Position numbers and translations under genes: made by a program. Positions 8,251-16,118 of a DNA stretch of 64,000 nucleotides are shown one piece after another (the stretch's first letter is position 1; each line of letters starts with the position of its first letter). The notes beneath the pieces are model-generated. The model was not told where the DNA came from and searched no databases. It worked only from the letters and a program-made list of their open reading frames with translations. The stretch comes from Sphingomonas ginkgonis (GTDB lineage Bacteria > Pseudomonadota > Alphaproteobacteria > Sphingomonadales > Sphingomonadaceae): positions 2,660,501-2,724,500 of the forward strand of contig NZ_RWJF01000001.1 of the NCBI RefSeq assembly GCF_003970925.1, given 5' to 3'.

Positions 8251-8657
8251 TTCCGGTCCTCCGACTTCTCGTGGCGCAGCGCCTCGATTTCGCGGGCGAG
8301 GTCGTCGCTGCTGCGGCTGTTGAGGTGATGATCGATCGCCATCATCCGGCGATCGTTGGTGTCGAGGTTCTCGCGAAGGTCGCGGATCGAGTGACGCCGC
8401 CCGGTGTCGTAATCCATCCGGTCGAGCTCGCTGCCGCGCCGGCGGCGCAGCTTGCCCGCGGCAAAAAAGCCGATGGCGCCAAGCGCGAGGTAGGCGATGA
8501 AGGCCTGCCAGAAGGTCACGAAGGTGAGGAACGGCACGGCGATGAAGCCGACCCGAATGAAGGTCGGGTCGATGTTCAGCGTGCGGCCCAGCCCGGAGCA
8601 GACGCCGAGCAGCTTCTTCTCGCGGCGGTCGAGGCTGAACGGAATGCGGTCGGTCAT
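8247..8657 (-). CDS. pspC: PspC domain-containing protein
   Basis: 136 aa. The first ~65 residues are a PspC domain: FSLDRREKKLLGVCSGLGRTL, then NIDPTFIRVGFIA and a membrane segment (FLTFVTFWQAFIAYLALGAI). The C-terminal half is soluble and charged, ending in a coiled-coil-like stretch (DDLAREIEALRHEK). In enterobacteria PspC senses membrane stress with PspB and releases PspA/PspF. Between pspA (14 bp gap) and the PspB-like gene (4-bp overlap). SD AAGGGG is ~9 nt before ATG. Confidence 0.85.
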   Translation of the reverse strand: MTDRIPFSLDRREKKLLGVCSGLGRTLNIDPTFIRVGFIAVPFLTFVTFWQAFIAYLALGAIGFFAAGKLRRRRGSELDRMDYDTGRRHSIRDLRENLDTNDRRMMAIDHHLNSRSSDDLAREIEALRHEKSEDRK

Positions 8658-8671
8658 GGCGTCTGATCCCC

Positions 8672-9460
8672 TTAGTGACTGCGGCGCGCGGCGAGCGCGG
8701 CCTTCATGGCGTTAAGCTCGGCATCAATCGCCTCGGCGGCGCGAAGCTCGGCAAATTCCTCTTCCAGGCTCTTCGGCCCGGTCATTCCCATCGCGTCGGC
8801 ATAGCCTTCGGCCAGGTCCGCGCGCTTCTCCAGCAGGTCGAAGCGGGCGAAGGCGTCGGCGGCGCGCGCCGAGTTCATGATTTCCCGCGAACGGGCGCGG
8901 GTCATCGCACTCTCGAGCCGGCTGGCGATAGCGTGCTGCCGGGCACGCGCCTCGTTGATCTTGGCCTGGAGCCGGGCGATATCCGCCTCATAGCCCTTCA
9001 GCAGCTGCTCCAGTGCGAGCATCTCCGTCCCGAGCGACGCGGCGATGTCGGCGGCCTTCTGCCGCTCGGCCAACGCCAGGCGGGCGAGATCGTCGCGGCC
9101 CTTGTCGAGCGCCAGCTCGGCCTTATCGGCCCAGCCCTGTTCGACGGTGGCCAGCCGCGCGGTGGTGCGGCGCATCTCCTTCATGTCGGCGATCGACCGG
9201 GCGGCCGAGGCGCGAACTTCGACCAGCGCCTCCTCCATTTCGACGATCATCAGCCGGATGGTGGTGGCCGGGTCCTCGGCGCGGTCGAGCATCTCGCCGA
9301 CGTTGGCGGCGATGATGTCGCGGGCGCGGCTGAAGAGCGGGTGACCGAAGAAGGCAGCGAGCGGAGTGGCGGGCCGGGTCTCGGCCCGCGGCTCCTCGAT
9401 CCGCTCGAGGCGGATCGCCCGCTCGGGCACCTTGGCTTCGATCGGGGTCAGGTCAGGCAT
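8672..9460 (-). CDS. pspA: Phage shock protein A (PspA/IM30 family)
   Basis: 262 aa, ~40 longer than E. coli PspA because of an N-terminal extension (residues 1-35). The PspA/Vipp1 fold starts at FFGHPLFSRARDIIAANVGE and continues as long coiled-coil helices to the end. PspA binds stressed inner membrane and, in E. coli, inhibits PspF. Two ATGs are possible; 9460 is preferred because GAAGG sits 9 nt upstream, whereas the ATG at 9490 has none. Its start overlaps the end of a small upstream ORF by 8 bp. Confidence 0.9.
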   Translation of the reverse strand: MPDLTPIEAKVPERAIRLERIEEPRAETRPATPLAAFFGHPLFSRARDIIAANVGEMLDRAEDPATTIRLMIVEMEEALVEVRASAARSIADMKEMRRTTARLATVEQGWADKAELALDKGRDDLARLALAERQKAADIAASLGTEMLALEQLLKGYEADIARLQAKINEARARQHAIASRLESAMTRARSREIMNSARAADAFARFDLLEKRADLAEGYADAMGMTGPKSLEEEFAELRAAEAIDAELNAMKAALAARRSH

Positions 9461-9596
9461 AGAAGGCAACCTTCGCGGAAGCGGCGCCATAGCTGGCAGT
9501 GGCGGGGCCGACGGCCGAACCGACGGCGACGGAGCTCATCAGCAGCGCAGCGGCTGCGGCGATCAGCGTGCGGTGAAGCGTGGAAACCTTGTGCAT
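9453..9596 (-). CDS. Small secreted/membrane peptide leading the psp locus
   Basis: 47 aa, starting MHKVSTLHRTLIAAAAALLM with a clear signal-peptide-like hydrophobic core and an Ala-rich end (SAKVAFYA). GGGAG is 8 nt upstream of ATG. It ends 8 bp inside pspA, and the pspA Shine-Dalgarno lies within it, so translation of pspA is likely coupled to it. No known family recognised; envelope-stress role is inferred only from position. Confidence 0.65.
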   Translation of the reverse strand: MHKVSTLHRTLIAAAAALLMSSVAVGSAVGPATASYGAASAKVAFYA

Positions 9597-9648
9597 CGTC
9601 TTGCTCCCTGGATGCCGGCGGAGGGGGTGCCGGTCATGCCAGCTACAA

Positions 9649-9664
9649 TTCAAAAGCCGTGCCA
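9649..9664 (-). promoter_or_regulatory. Candidate sigma-54 promoter of the psp locus
   Basis: On the minus strand the sequence reads TGGCACG-N4-TTGAA. It matches the sigma-54 consensus (TGGCACG-N4-TTGCA) except for A in place of the important C of the -12 element. It would start transcription near 9640, ~45 nt before the leader ORF. Psp operons are classically sigma-54/PspF driven; pspF itself is not in the window. Confidence 0.5.
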
Positions 9665-9738
9665 AACCCGCATTTGCGGGAAAAATGCTGCTGATGGCTG
9701 CATCGGGAGATGATGTTGGTGGATTATCCCACCGGCAG

Positions 9739-9755
9739 TTGGGAAATCCTCCCAA
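9739..9755. promoter_or_regulatory. Inverted repeat, possible upstream activator site
   Basis: TTGGGA-N5-TCCCAA is a perfect 6-bp dyad with a 5-bp spacer. A further TCCCA half-site lies at 9727-9731, and CCCGCA-TT-TGCGGG is at 9667-9680, next to the candidate -24 element. The 9739-9755 dyad lies ~100-115 bp upstream of the inferred psp start, a usual distance for an enhancer-binding activator site. Confidence 0.4.
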
Positions 9756-9815
9756 ATGGAACCCTCGCGAGCGCCTGAGCGCTTTAGCTCGAAACATCGC
9801 AACGGGAGTTCAACA

Positions 9816-10025
9816 ATGCTGGGGAAGATTCTGGGCGCAATCGTCGGCGAGAAGCTGGCCGGCCCCAACCAGGGCGTGAAGGGCGCGCTGCTCGGCGCCG
9901 CTGGCGCCCGCATCGCCACCAAGGGTCTCGGCCGCCTCGGAACGCTGGCGATCGCCGGCTATGGCGCCAAGAAGCTCTACGACTGGAACAAGGCGCGCCG
10001 GAGCGGCACCGCTCAGACTTACTGA
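9816..10025 (+). CDS. Small conserved hypothetical protein, Gly-rich
   Basis: 69 aa: MLGKILGAIVGEKLAGPNQG, then a Gly/Ala-rich hydrophobic part (KGALLGAAGARIATKGLGRL) and a basic end. The glycine spacing suggests a membrane-associated hairpin. GGGAG precedes ATG by 7 nt. It is divergent from the psp locus and shares its control region, so it may be co-regulated. A strong terminator follows directly. No function assigned. Confidence 0.6.
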   Translation: MLGKILGAIVGEKLAGPNQGVKGALLGAAGARIATKGLGRLGTLAIAGYGAKKLYDWNKARRSGTAQTY

Positions 10026-10050
10026 CGCGAGCCCTTCAACAGCGTGCCGG

Positions 10051-10088
10051 AACGGCGGTCAGGCTTCGGCCTGGCCGCCGTTTTCCGT
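10051..10088 (+). terminator. Intrinsic terminator inside the 3' end of the convergent DUF3297 gene
   Basis: An 8-bp and a 5-bp stem separated by a T-G wobble (10051-10064 with 10069-10082) close a TTCG tetraloop and run into TTTTCCGTTT. It ends the transcript of the 9816-10025 gene. The same DNA encodes the last residues and stop of the DUF3297 gene on the other strand. Confidence 0.8.
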
Positions 10089-10346
10089 TTCGTCGCCTTC
10101 GGTCACCGGGTTCTGCAAATAAGGCTCGACGGTGCCGTTGAGCTTGATTGTCATGGGGTTGCCGTGGCGGTCCCGGCTCTTGCCGGCGGCGACGCGGATC
10201 CAGCCTTCGGAAATGCAATATTCCTCGACGTTGGTCTTCTCCTGCCCGTTGAACTTGATGCCAACGCCCTGGCGGAGAAGGTCCGCGTCGAAGTGCGGGC
10301 TGCGCGGGTCGAGCGAGAGACGGTCGGGAAATTGTTGATCAGCCAT
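10059..10346 (-). CDS. DUF3297 family protein
   Basis: 95 aa. Segments such as PDRLSLDPRSPHFD, GVGIKFNG and VEEYCISEGWIRV followed by GNPMTIKLNGTVEPY are those of the DUF3297 family, a small protein of unknown function common in alpha- and gammaproteobacteria. The acidic tail (EGDETENGGQAEA) lies in the terminator DNA of the converging gene. Divergent from metC with ~55 bp between starts. Confidence 0.85.
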   Translation of the reverse strand: MADQQFPDRLSLDPRSPHFDADLLRQGVGIKFNGQEKTNVEEYCISEGWIRVAAGKSRDRHGNPMTIKLNGTVEPYLQNPVTEGDETENGGQAEA

Positions 10347-10401
10347 GGCGCCGCCCCTACCCCTCCCGGCGAACGGCGGTCAACGCCATGAGCGAGGAAC
10401 G

Positions 10402-11568
10402 ATGGCGATGGCGCGCGACTGGCGGACGAGGCTGATCCACAGCGAGGCCCGCGCCCCGGCGGGCTTCCGCTCGATGACGACCCCGGTCCATCGCGGCTCC
10501 ACCACCTTCTTCGAGACGGCGGAAGAGGTGTGCGACGGCTCGGACCAGGACAATCCCTACCGCTACGGGATCTACGGCACGCCGACCACGCTCGAGCTCG
10601 CGGCGAGGATGGCGGAGCTGGAAGGCGGGACCGACGCGATCATCGTCCCCAGCGGGCTTGCCAGCATCTCCCTGGTGTGGCTCGCGCTGACCCAGGCGGG
10701 CGGCCACGTCCTCGTCCCCGAGAACGCCTACGGGCCGAACCCCCTGCTCGCGCACAAGCTGATGAGCCGGTTCGGAGTCGAGACGCAGACCTATAAGCAC
10801 GACATCGGCGACGGGATCGCGTGGCTGATCCGCGACAATACCCAGCTGATCTGGACCGAGACCCCGGGTTCGGTGACGATGGAGGTGCAGGACGTGAAAG
10901 GCATCGCCGAGGCCGCGCGCGACCGCAACGTCCCGGTCGCGCTCGACAACACCTACGGCGCCGGGGTTTTCTACAACGGCTTCGAGCATGGCGCCGACAT
11001 CGTCATCCAGGCGCTGACCAAATATGTCGGCGGACACAGCGACCTGCTGCTCGGGTCGGTGACGGTCCGCGACGCGGCGCTGTTGGCGAGGCTTCGGGAC
11101 GCCTACAACTGGCTCGGCCTCAGCGTCTCCCCCGACGAGTGCAGCCTCGCGCTGCGCGGGTTCAAGACGCTCGCCGTCCGCCTCGACCATCTCGAGCGCG
11201 CGACTCTCGAAGTGGCGCGCTGGTGCGCGGAGCAGCCCGAGATCGAACAGGTGCTCCACCCCGCCCTGCCCGGCTGCCCCGGCCACGAGATCTGGAAGCG
11301 CGACTTCTCCGGCTCGGCGAGCATCTTCTCGATCGTGTTCTGCGACGGCTTCTCGCGCGAGCGGCTGCTCGCCTTCGTCGACCGGCTCGAGCTGTTCCGC
11401 ATCGGCTTCAGCTGGGGCGGTGCCGGCAGCCTCGTCATGCCCTATTTCGGACCCAACCGGGCGACCAAGCTGTACGGCGAGCGGCTGGTCCGCTTCAACA
11501 TCGGGCTGGAGAGCCCCGCCGACCTCGTCGCCGATCTGCAGCAAGGCCTTGCCGCGCTGCGCGATTAG
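10402..11568 (+). CDS. metC: Cystathionine beta-lyase (PLP-dependent Cys/Met metabolism enzyme)
   Basis: 388 aa. The Cys/Met-metabolism PLP fold is clear: YGIYGTPTTLELAARMAELE, IVPSGLASISL, ETPGSVTMEVQD, LDNTYGAGVF and the PLP lysine in QALTKYVGGHSD (K207). The C-terminus has FSWGGAGSLVMP, typical of MetC. It would cleave cystathionine to homocysteine in methionine synthesis. The 10402 ATG follows GAGG; upstream in-frame codons overlap the divergent gene's promoter. Monocistronic as far as seen. Confidence 0.9.
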   Translation: MAMARDWRTRLIHSEARAPAGFRSMTTPVHRGSTTFFETAEEVCDGSDQDNPYRYGIYGTPTTLELAARMAELEGGTDAIIVPSGLASISLVWLALTQAGGHVLVPENAYGPNPLLAHKLMSRFGVETQTYKHDIGDGIAWLIRDNTQLIWTETPGSVTMEVQDVKGIAEAARDRNVPVALDNTYGAGVFYNGFEHGADIVIQALTKYVGGHSDLLLGSVTVRDAALLARLRDAYNWLGLSVSPDECSLALRGFKTLAVRLDHLERATLEVARWCAEQPEIEQVLHPALPGCPGHEIWKRDFSGSASIFSIVFCDGFSRERLLAFVDRLELFRIGFSWGGAGSLVMPYFGPNRATKLYGERLVRFNIGLESPADLVADLQQGLAALRD

Positions 11569-11616
11569 CGCCGCCACGGTTGCCGTAATCCTCGCGCCCC
11601 ATTAAGCGCGCGGCTG

Positions 11617-12903
11617 ATGAATAATTCACCCCCCGACCGGGCCAATCGGCCGCGGCTCGAGCTGCACGTGCCCGAGCCGCCCTTCCGCCCCGGCGACAAG
11701 CCCGACTTCAGCTTCGTCGACGTGCCCGCGGCCGGCAGCGCGCCGCGCCCCGGCACCGACGCGCCGGCGGCCGAGACCTGGCCGCTGACCGAGACCCTGG
11801 TGCGGGTGCTGGACGATTCCGGCCAGCCGGTCGGGCCGTGGGACCCGCGGCTGCCGGCCGAGGTCAAGCTTAAGATCCTCCGCGACATGGTTACGGTGCG
11901 CATCTTCGACGACCGGATGTACCGCGCCCAGCGGCAGGGCAAGACGAGCTTCTACATGAAGTGCACCGGCGAGGAGGCCATCGCCACCGCCGCCGCGGCG
12001 GCGCTCGACCGGGAGGACATGTGCTTCCCGACCTATCGCCAGCAGGGCCTGCTCGTCGCACGCGGCTATCCGCTCAAGACGATGATGTGCCAGATTTACT
12101 CGAACGCCGGCGATCCCTTACGCGGTCGCCAGCTGCCGATCATGTATTCGGACAAGCCGCACGGCTTCTTCTCGATCTCGGGCAATCTCGGCACCCAGTA
12201 TCCGCAGGCGGTGGGCTGGGCGATGGCGAGCGCGATCAAGGGTGACAGCCGGATCGCGATGGGCTGGATTGGCGAGGGCGCGACGGCCGAGGGCGACTTC
12301 CACTCGGCACTGACCTTCGCCGCCGTCTACACCGCGCCGGTGGTGCTGGCGGTGGTCAACAACCAGTGGGCGATTTCCAGCTGGTCGGGGATCGCCGGGG
12401 CCGAGAAAGCGACCTTCGCCGCGCGCGCCCGCGGCTATGGCGTTGCCGGCCTCAGGGTCGACGGCAATGACGCGCTGGCGGTCTATGCCGCGGTGCAATG
12501 GGCGGCCGAGCGCGCGCGCGGCAACCATGGCGCGACCCTGATCGAGTTCTTCACCTACCGCGCCGAGGGTCATTCGACCTCCGACGACCCGACCGGCTAC
12601 CGCGCCGCGGGCGAGGCCCAGTCCTGGCCGCTAGGCGACCCGATCGAGCGGCTGAAGCAGCACCTGGTCGGCGCCGGCGAGTGGGACGAGGAGCGGCACC
12701 AGGCGATGGTCGCCGAGTGCGAGCAGGAGGTCCGCCGCAGCCAGAAGGAAGCCGAGGCGGTCGGCACGCTGCCCCAGCAAGGCTTCGACGAGATCCCCTC
12801 CATGTTCGAGGACGTCTACGCCGAAACCCCGTGGCATCTTTCCGAGCAGCGCGACGAGGCGATGGGCGAGGCCCGCGAGTTCCTGGGGCACGAACCGAAA
12901 TGA
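11617..12903 (+). CDS. bkdA1: Branched-chain 2-oxoacid dehydrogenase E1 component, alpha subunit
   Basis: 428 aa. Thiamine-diphosphate E1-alpha: RIFDDRMYRAQRQGKTSFYM, the GWIGEGATAEGDFHSAL ThDP/Mg site, NNQWAIS and the phosphorylation-loop-like YRAEGHSTSDDPTGYR. The ~85-residue proline-rich N-terminal extension is typical of BkdA1 as opposed to pyruvate E1-alpha. It decarboxylates the 2-oxoacids of Val, Leu and Ile. The stop overlaps the E1-beta start (ATGA). First gene of the bkd operon. Confidence 0.93.
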   Translation: MNNSPPDRANRPRLELHVPEPPFRPGDKPDFSFVDVPAAGSAPRPGTDAPAAETWPLTETLVRVLDDSGQPVGPWDPRLPAEVKLKILRDMVTVRIFDDRMYRAQRQGKTSFYMKCTGEEAIATAAAAALDREDMCFPTYRQQGLLVARGYPLKTMMCQIYSNAGDPLRGRQLPIMYSDKPHGFFSISGNLGTQYPQAVGWAMASAIKGDSRIAMGWIGEGATAEGDFHSALTFAAVYTAPVVLAVVNNQWAISSWSGIAGAEKATFAARARGYGVAGLRVDGNDALAVYAAVQWAAERARGNHGATLIEFFTYRAEGHSTSDDPTGYRAAGEAQSWPLGDPIERLKQHLVGAGEWDEERHQAMVAECEQEVRRSQKEAEAVGTLPQQGFDEIPSMFEDVYAETPWHLSEQRDEAMGEAREFLGHEPK

Positions 12904-13913
12904 CGACCCGCAACATGATCCAGGCCATCAACGACGCGCACCGCGTCATGATGGAGCGCGACCCCGACGTCGTCGTGTTCGGCGAGGACGTCGGCTATTT
13001 CGGCGGCGTGTTCCGCGCCACCGAGGGACTGCAGAAGCAGTTCGGCAAGCAGCGCTGCTTCGACGCGCCGATCAGCGAGGGCGGGATCATCGCCACCGCG
13101 GTCGGGATGGCGGCCTATGGACTGAAGCCGGTCGCCGAGATCCAATTCGCCGACTATATCTATCCCGGCTACGACCAGATCGTCTCCGAGGCGGCGCGGA
13201 TCCGCTACCGCACCGCGCACGAATGGACGATGCCGATGGTCATCCGCTCGCCCTACGGCGGCGGCATCTTTGGCGGCCAGACCCACAGCCAGAGCCCCGA
13301 GGCGCTGTTCACCCATGTCGCCGGCCTGAAGGTGGTGATTCCCTCCACGCCCTACGACGCCAAGGGGCTGCTGATCGCCGCGATCGAGGACCCGGACCCG
13401 GTCGTCTTCTTCGAGCCCAAGCGGATCTACAACGGCCCGTTCGACGGCCACCACGACAAGCCGGTGACGCCCTGGGCCAAGCATCCGGCGAGCGAAGTGC
13501 CCGATGGCCACTACACCGTGCCGCTGGGCAAGGCGAACATCGTCCGTGCCGGCGAGGCGGTGACAATCCTCGCCTACGGGACGATGGTCCATGTCGCGCT
13601 CGCGGCGGCGGAGGCGAACCAGGTCGACGCCGAGGTGATCGACCTGCGCACGCTGGTTCCGCTCGACCTCGAGACGATCGTCGAGAGCGTGAAGAAGACC
13701 GGCCGCTGCCTCGTCATGCAGGAAGCGACCCGCACCTCGGGTTTCGCGGCCGAGCTGGCGACCCTGGTGCAGGAGCGCTGCTTCTACCATCTCGAGGCGC
13801 CGGTGGCGCGCGTGACCGGCTGGGACACGCCCTATCCGCACGCCTATGAATGGATTTATTTCCCCGGTCCGTTGCGGACCAAGAATGCGCTGAAGAAAGT
13901 GCTGGAGTCCTGA
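12900..13913 (+). CDS. bkdA2: Branched-chain 2-oxoacid dehydrogenase E1 component, beta subunit
   Basis: 337 aa. MIQAINDAHRVMMERDPDVV, FGEDVGYFGGVFRATEGL, PISEGGIIATAVGMA and the C-terminal LVMQEATRTSGFAAEL are the usual E1-beta blocks; FGEDVG carries the ThDP-activating Glu. It pairs with the upstream E1-alpha. Start ATG overlaps the E1-alpha stop by 4 bp, and its TGA shares a base with the E2 ATG (TGATG), so the three genes are tightly coupled. Confidence 0.94.
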   Translation: MTTRNMIQAINDAHRVMMERDPDVVVFGEDVGYFGGVFRATEGLQKQFGKQRCFDAPISEGGIIATAVGMAAYGLKPVAEIQFADYIYPGYDQIVSEAARIRYRTAHEWTMPMVIRSPYGGGIFGGQTHSQSPEALFTHVAGLKVVIPSTPYDAKGLLIAAIEDPDPVVFFEPKRIYNGPFDGHHDKPVTPWAKHPASEVPDGHYTVPLGKANIVRAGEAVTILAYGTMVHVALAAAEANQVDAEVIDLRTLVPLDLETIVESVKKTGRCLVMQEATRTSGFAAELATLVQERCFYHLEAPVARVTGWDTPYPHAYEWIYFPGPLRTKNALKKVLES

Positions 13914-15220
13914 TGGCCCGCTTCGAATATAAGCTCCCCGACATCGGCGAAGGGATCGCCGAGGCCGAGATCGTCGCCTGGCACGTCAAGATCGGCGACC
14001 GGGTCGAGGAAGACCAGCAGATCGCCGACATGATGACCGACAAGGCGACGGTCGAGATGGAATCGCCGGTCTCCGGCACGGTGCGCGAACTAGCCGGCGC
14101 GGTCGGCGACATGGTGCCGATCGGTTCGGTGCTGGCGGTGATCGAGACCGAGGGCGAGGCGAGCGGCGCGCCGGCGAAGCGCGCGGCTCCCGCCGCCGCT
14201 GCCGCCCCTGCCGACGCGACCGAGGAAGTGCCGCTCGGCGACGGCGCGGTAGTGCCGACGAAGGAAATGGAGGAAGAGCTTCCGACCGTCGACGTGACCC
14301 CGGAGGCGCCCGCGCCCAAGCCGGCGCCGGAGCCCGTCCAGGCGCCGGCCGAACCCGCCGGGGGTGCCAAGGTCCTTGCTTCCCCCGCCGTTCGCCAGCG
14401 CGCGCGCGACCTCGGCGTCGACCTCGCTCAGGTGAAGACCGCGAGCGACCGCATCCGCCATTCGGACCTCGATGCCTATCTCCTCTACAACGGCGGTTCG
14501 CTGCCGGGGCGCAGCGCCGGTGCGCAGCGGCCGGACGAGACGATCAAGGTGGTCGGCCTGCGCCGCAAGATCGCGGAGAACATGCAGGAGGCCAAGCGCC
14601 GGGTCCCGCACTTCACGCTGGTCGAGGAATATGACGTCACCGCGCTCGAGGAAGCGCGGGCGATGATGAATCGGGATCGCGGCTCCAACCCGAAGCTGAC
14701 GCTGCTGCCCTTCCTGATCACTGCCATGACCCGCGCGCTGCCCGAGTGGCCGATGCTCAACGCCACCTACGACGACTCCGCGAACGTCATCACCCGCCAC
14801 GGCGCGGTGCACATGGGCGTCGCGACCCAGACCCCGGGCGGGCTGATGGTCCCGGTGATGCGCGATGCGCAGGCGGAGAGCGTGTGGCAGATCGCGAGCG
14901 AGATCCTCCGCCTGTCCGAGGCCGCGCGCACCGGCAAGGCGAGCCGCGAGGAACTGTCTGGCCCGACCATCACCATCTCCTCGCTGGGCCCGATGGGCGG
15001 GATCACTTCGACTCCGGTGATCAGCCCGCCGCAGGTCGCTATCATCGCGGTCAACAAGGTCGAGGAGAAGGTCGTCCCGCTGAACGGCGAGTTGGAGATC
15101 CGCAAGCGGATGAACCTCTCGCTGTCGTGCGACCACCGGGTCGTCGATGGCTGGGACGCGGCGAGCTTCCTGCAGGCGCTCCGGGCTTATATCGAGAACC
15201 CGCTGCGGCTCCTCGCCTAG
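13913..15220 (+). CDS. bkdB: Branched-chain 2-oxoacid dehydrogenase E2 (dihydrolipoamide acyltransferase)
   Basis: 435 aa. Domains in order: one lipoyl domain (1-80, lipoyl lysine K44 in TDKATVEM), Ala/Pro linker, E3-binding domain (about 150-190, starting LASPAVRQRARDLGVDL), linker, and the catalytic acyltransferase domain with HRVVDGWDA (408-416; His408 catalytic). It transfers the acyl group to CoA. The E3 (lipoamide dehydrogenase) that completes the complex is not in this window. Confidence 0.94.
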   Translation: MARFEYKLPDIGEGIAEAEIVAWHVKIGDRVEEDQQIADMMTDKATVEMESPVSGTVRELAGAVGDMVPIGSVLAVIETEGEASGAPAKRAAPAAAAAPADATEEVPLGDGAVVPTKEMEEELPTVDVTPEAPAPKPAPEPVQAPAEPAGGAKVLASPAVRQRARDLGVDLAQVKTASDRIRHSDLDAYLLYNGGSLPGRSAGAQRPDETIKVVGLRRKIAENMQEAKRRVPHFTLVEEYDVTALEEARAMMNRDRGSNPKLTLLPFLITAMTRALPEWPMLNATYDDSANVITRHGAVHMGVATQTPGGLMVPVMRDAQAESVWQIASEILRLSEAARTGKASREELSGPTITISSLGPMGGITSTPVISPPQVAIIAVNKVEEKVVPLNGELEIRKRMNLSLSCDHRVVDGWDAASFLQALRAYIENPLRLLA

Positions 15221-15223
15221 CCG

Positions 15224-15469
15224 CTACTTCTTCGCCTTGAGCTCGTGCCAGCTCTTCTCGTCGAGCTGGACGTCGAACTTCCTGGCGGCGCGCTGGATGC
15301 GGTGCCAGGCCTCGTCGCGCTCCTTGTCGGTGACGTCCTTGACCTGGTTGAAGCGGGCGACGGCGTTGCGGACGTGGCTGGCGTTCTCCAGCGGCTCCTT
15401 GCGCTGCTTGGGGAAGGCGAACTTGTCCTCGTCGAGGTGGTTGCGCTGATCGGTGCTGAGCTCGGCCAT
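15224..15469 (-). CDS. DUF6582-like small protein
   Basis: 81 aa, soluble, charged, no signal peptide. Pattern DEDKFAFPKQRKEPLENASH followed by RNAVARFNQV matches the DUF6582 type (F-P-x-R-x-P, then an Ala-rich helix), found in many bacteria and phages with unknown role. AAGGAGAGGATC precedes the ATG. It converges on bkdB with only 3 bp between stops. Confidence 0.7.
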   Translation of the reverse strand: MAELSTDQRNHLDEDKFAFPKQRKEPLENASHVRNAVARFNQVKDVTDKERDEAWHRIQRAARKFDVQLDEKSWHELKAKK

Positions 15470-15521
15470 GATCCTCTCCTTGACAGGAAGGACCAACGGC
15501 CGAGCCGCGCCCCGGTGCCGC

Positions 15522-16067
15522 TCAGGCGGCGAGCCGGTCGACCTCCTCGAGCCCGTTCGCGATCCCCGCCTCGCGCTGCTCCGGGCCGGCCGCGATGCCG
15601 TCGGCATGGACGAACTCGGGCGCGATGCCGATGAAGCCGAACACGCCGGTCAGGTAAGTTTTGAGGTGCTCCAGCGCACCCGCGGGCGTGCCTTCCTCGT
15701 AGAAGCCGCCGCGCGACAAGGCGACGATCACCCGCCGTCCGCCGGCCAGCCCCTCGGGCCCGGTCGCGGTGTAGCGGAAGGTCTGGCCGGCTACGAGGAT
15801 GCGGTCGAGCCACGCCTTGAGCTGGGTCGGCAGCGTGAAATTGTACATCGGCGCGCCGATCACCACCGTGTCCGCGGCGAGGAACTCGTCGAGCACCGGC
15901 CCGGCGCCGAGCTGGTCGAGCGTCAGGTGCGGCAGCGGGTCGGCGGCGAGATCGCGGACCACGACCGGCTCCCCGCCGGACGCAAGCTGGTCGGTGATCC
16001 GCTGGGTGAGGATCCGGCTGACGCTGTTCTCGCCGGTGATGCTGCTGTCGACGCGGAGGATGGTCAT
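15522..16067 (-). CDS. azoR: FMN-dependent NADH-azoreductase / quinone reductase
   Basis: 181 aa flavodoxin-like protein. LRVDSSITGENSVSR binds FMN phosphate, and APMYNFTLPTQLKAWLDRI is the hallmark of AzoR-type enzymes. They reduce quinones and azo compounds by two electrons in the cytoplasm. Slightly shorter than E. coli AzoR (~200 aa). It is divergent from an HxlR regulator with 51 bp between start codons; in Bacillus the HxlR-type YodB controls azoR1, so the pair is probably a quinone-response module. Confidence 0.87.
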   Translation of the reverse strand: MTILRVDSSITGENSVSRILTQRITDQLASGGEPVVVRDLAADPLPHLTLDQLGAGPVLDEFLAADTVVIGAPMYNFTLPTQLKAWLDRILVAGQTFRYTATGPEGLAGGRRVIVALSRGGFYEEGTPAGALEHLKTYLTGVFGFIGIAPEFVHADGIAAGPEQREAGIANGLEEVDRLAA

Positions 16068-16079
16068 GGAAAGTTCCTT

Positions 16080-16113
16080 GGTATTGATTTGTTACCGAGG
16101 AGCTTTACGTAAC
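16080..16113. promoter_or_regulatory. Candidate HxlR operator between azoR and its regulator
   Basis: The 51-bp divergent gap holds overlapping dyads: GGTA-N9-TACC (16080-16096) and GTTAC-N13-GTAAC (16091-16113). It is the only AT-rich patch nearby. Both promoters must lie here, so binding would control both genes. The assignment is by position and symmetry. Confidence 0.45.
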
Positions 16114-16118
16114 CACCC

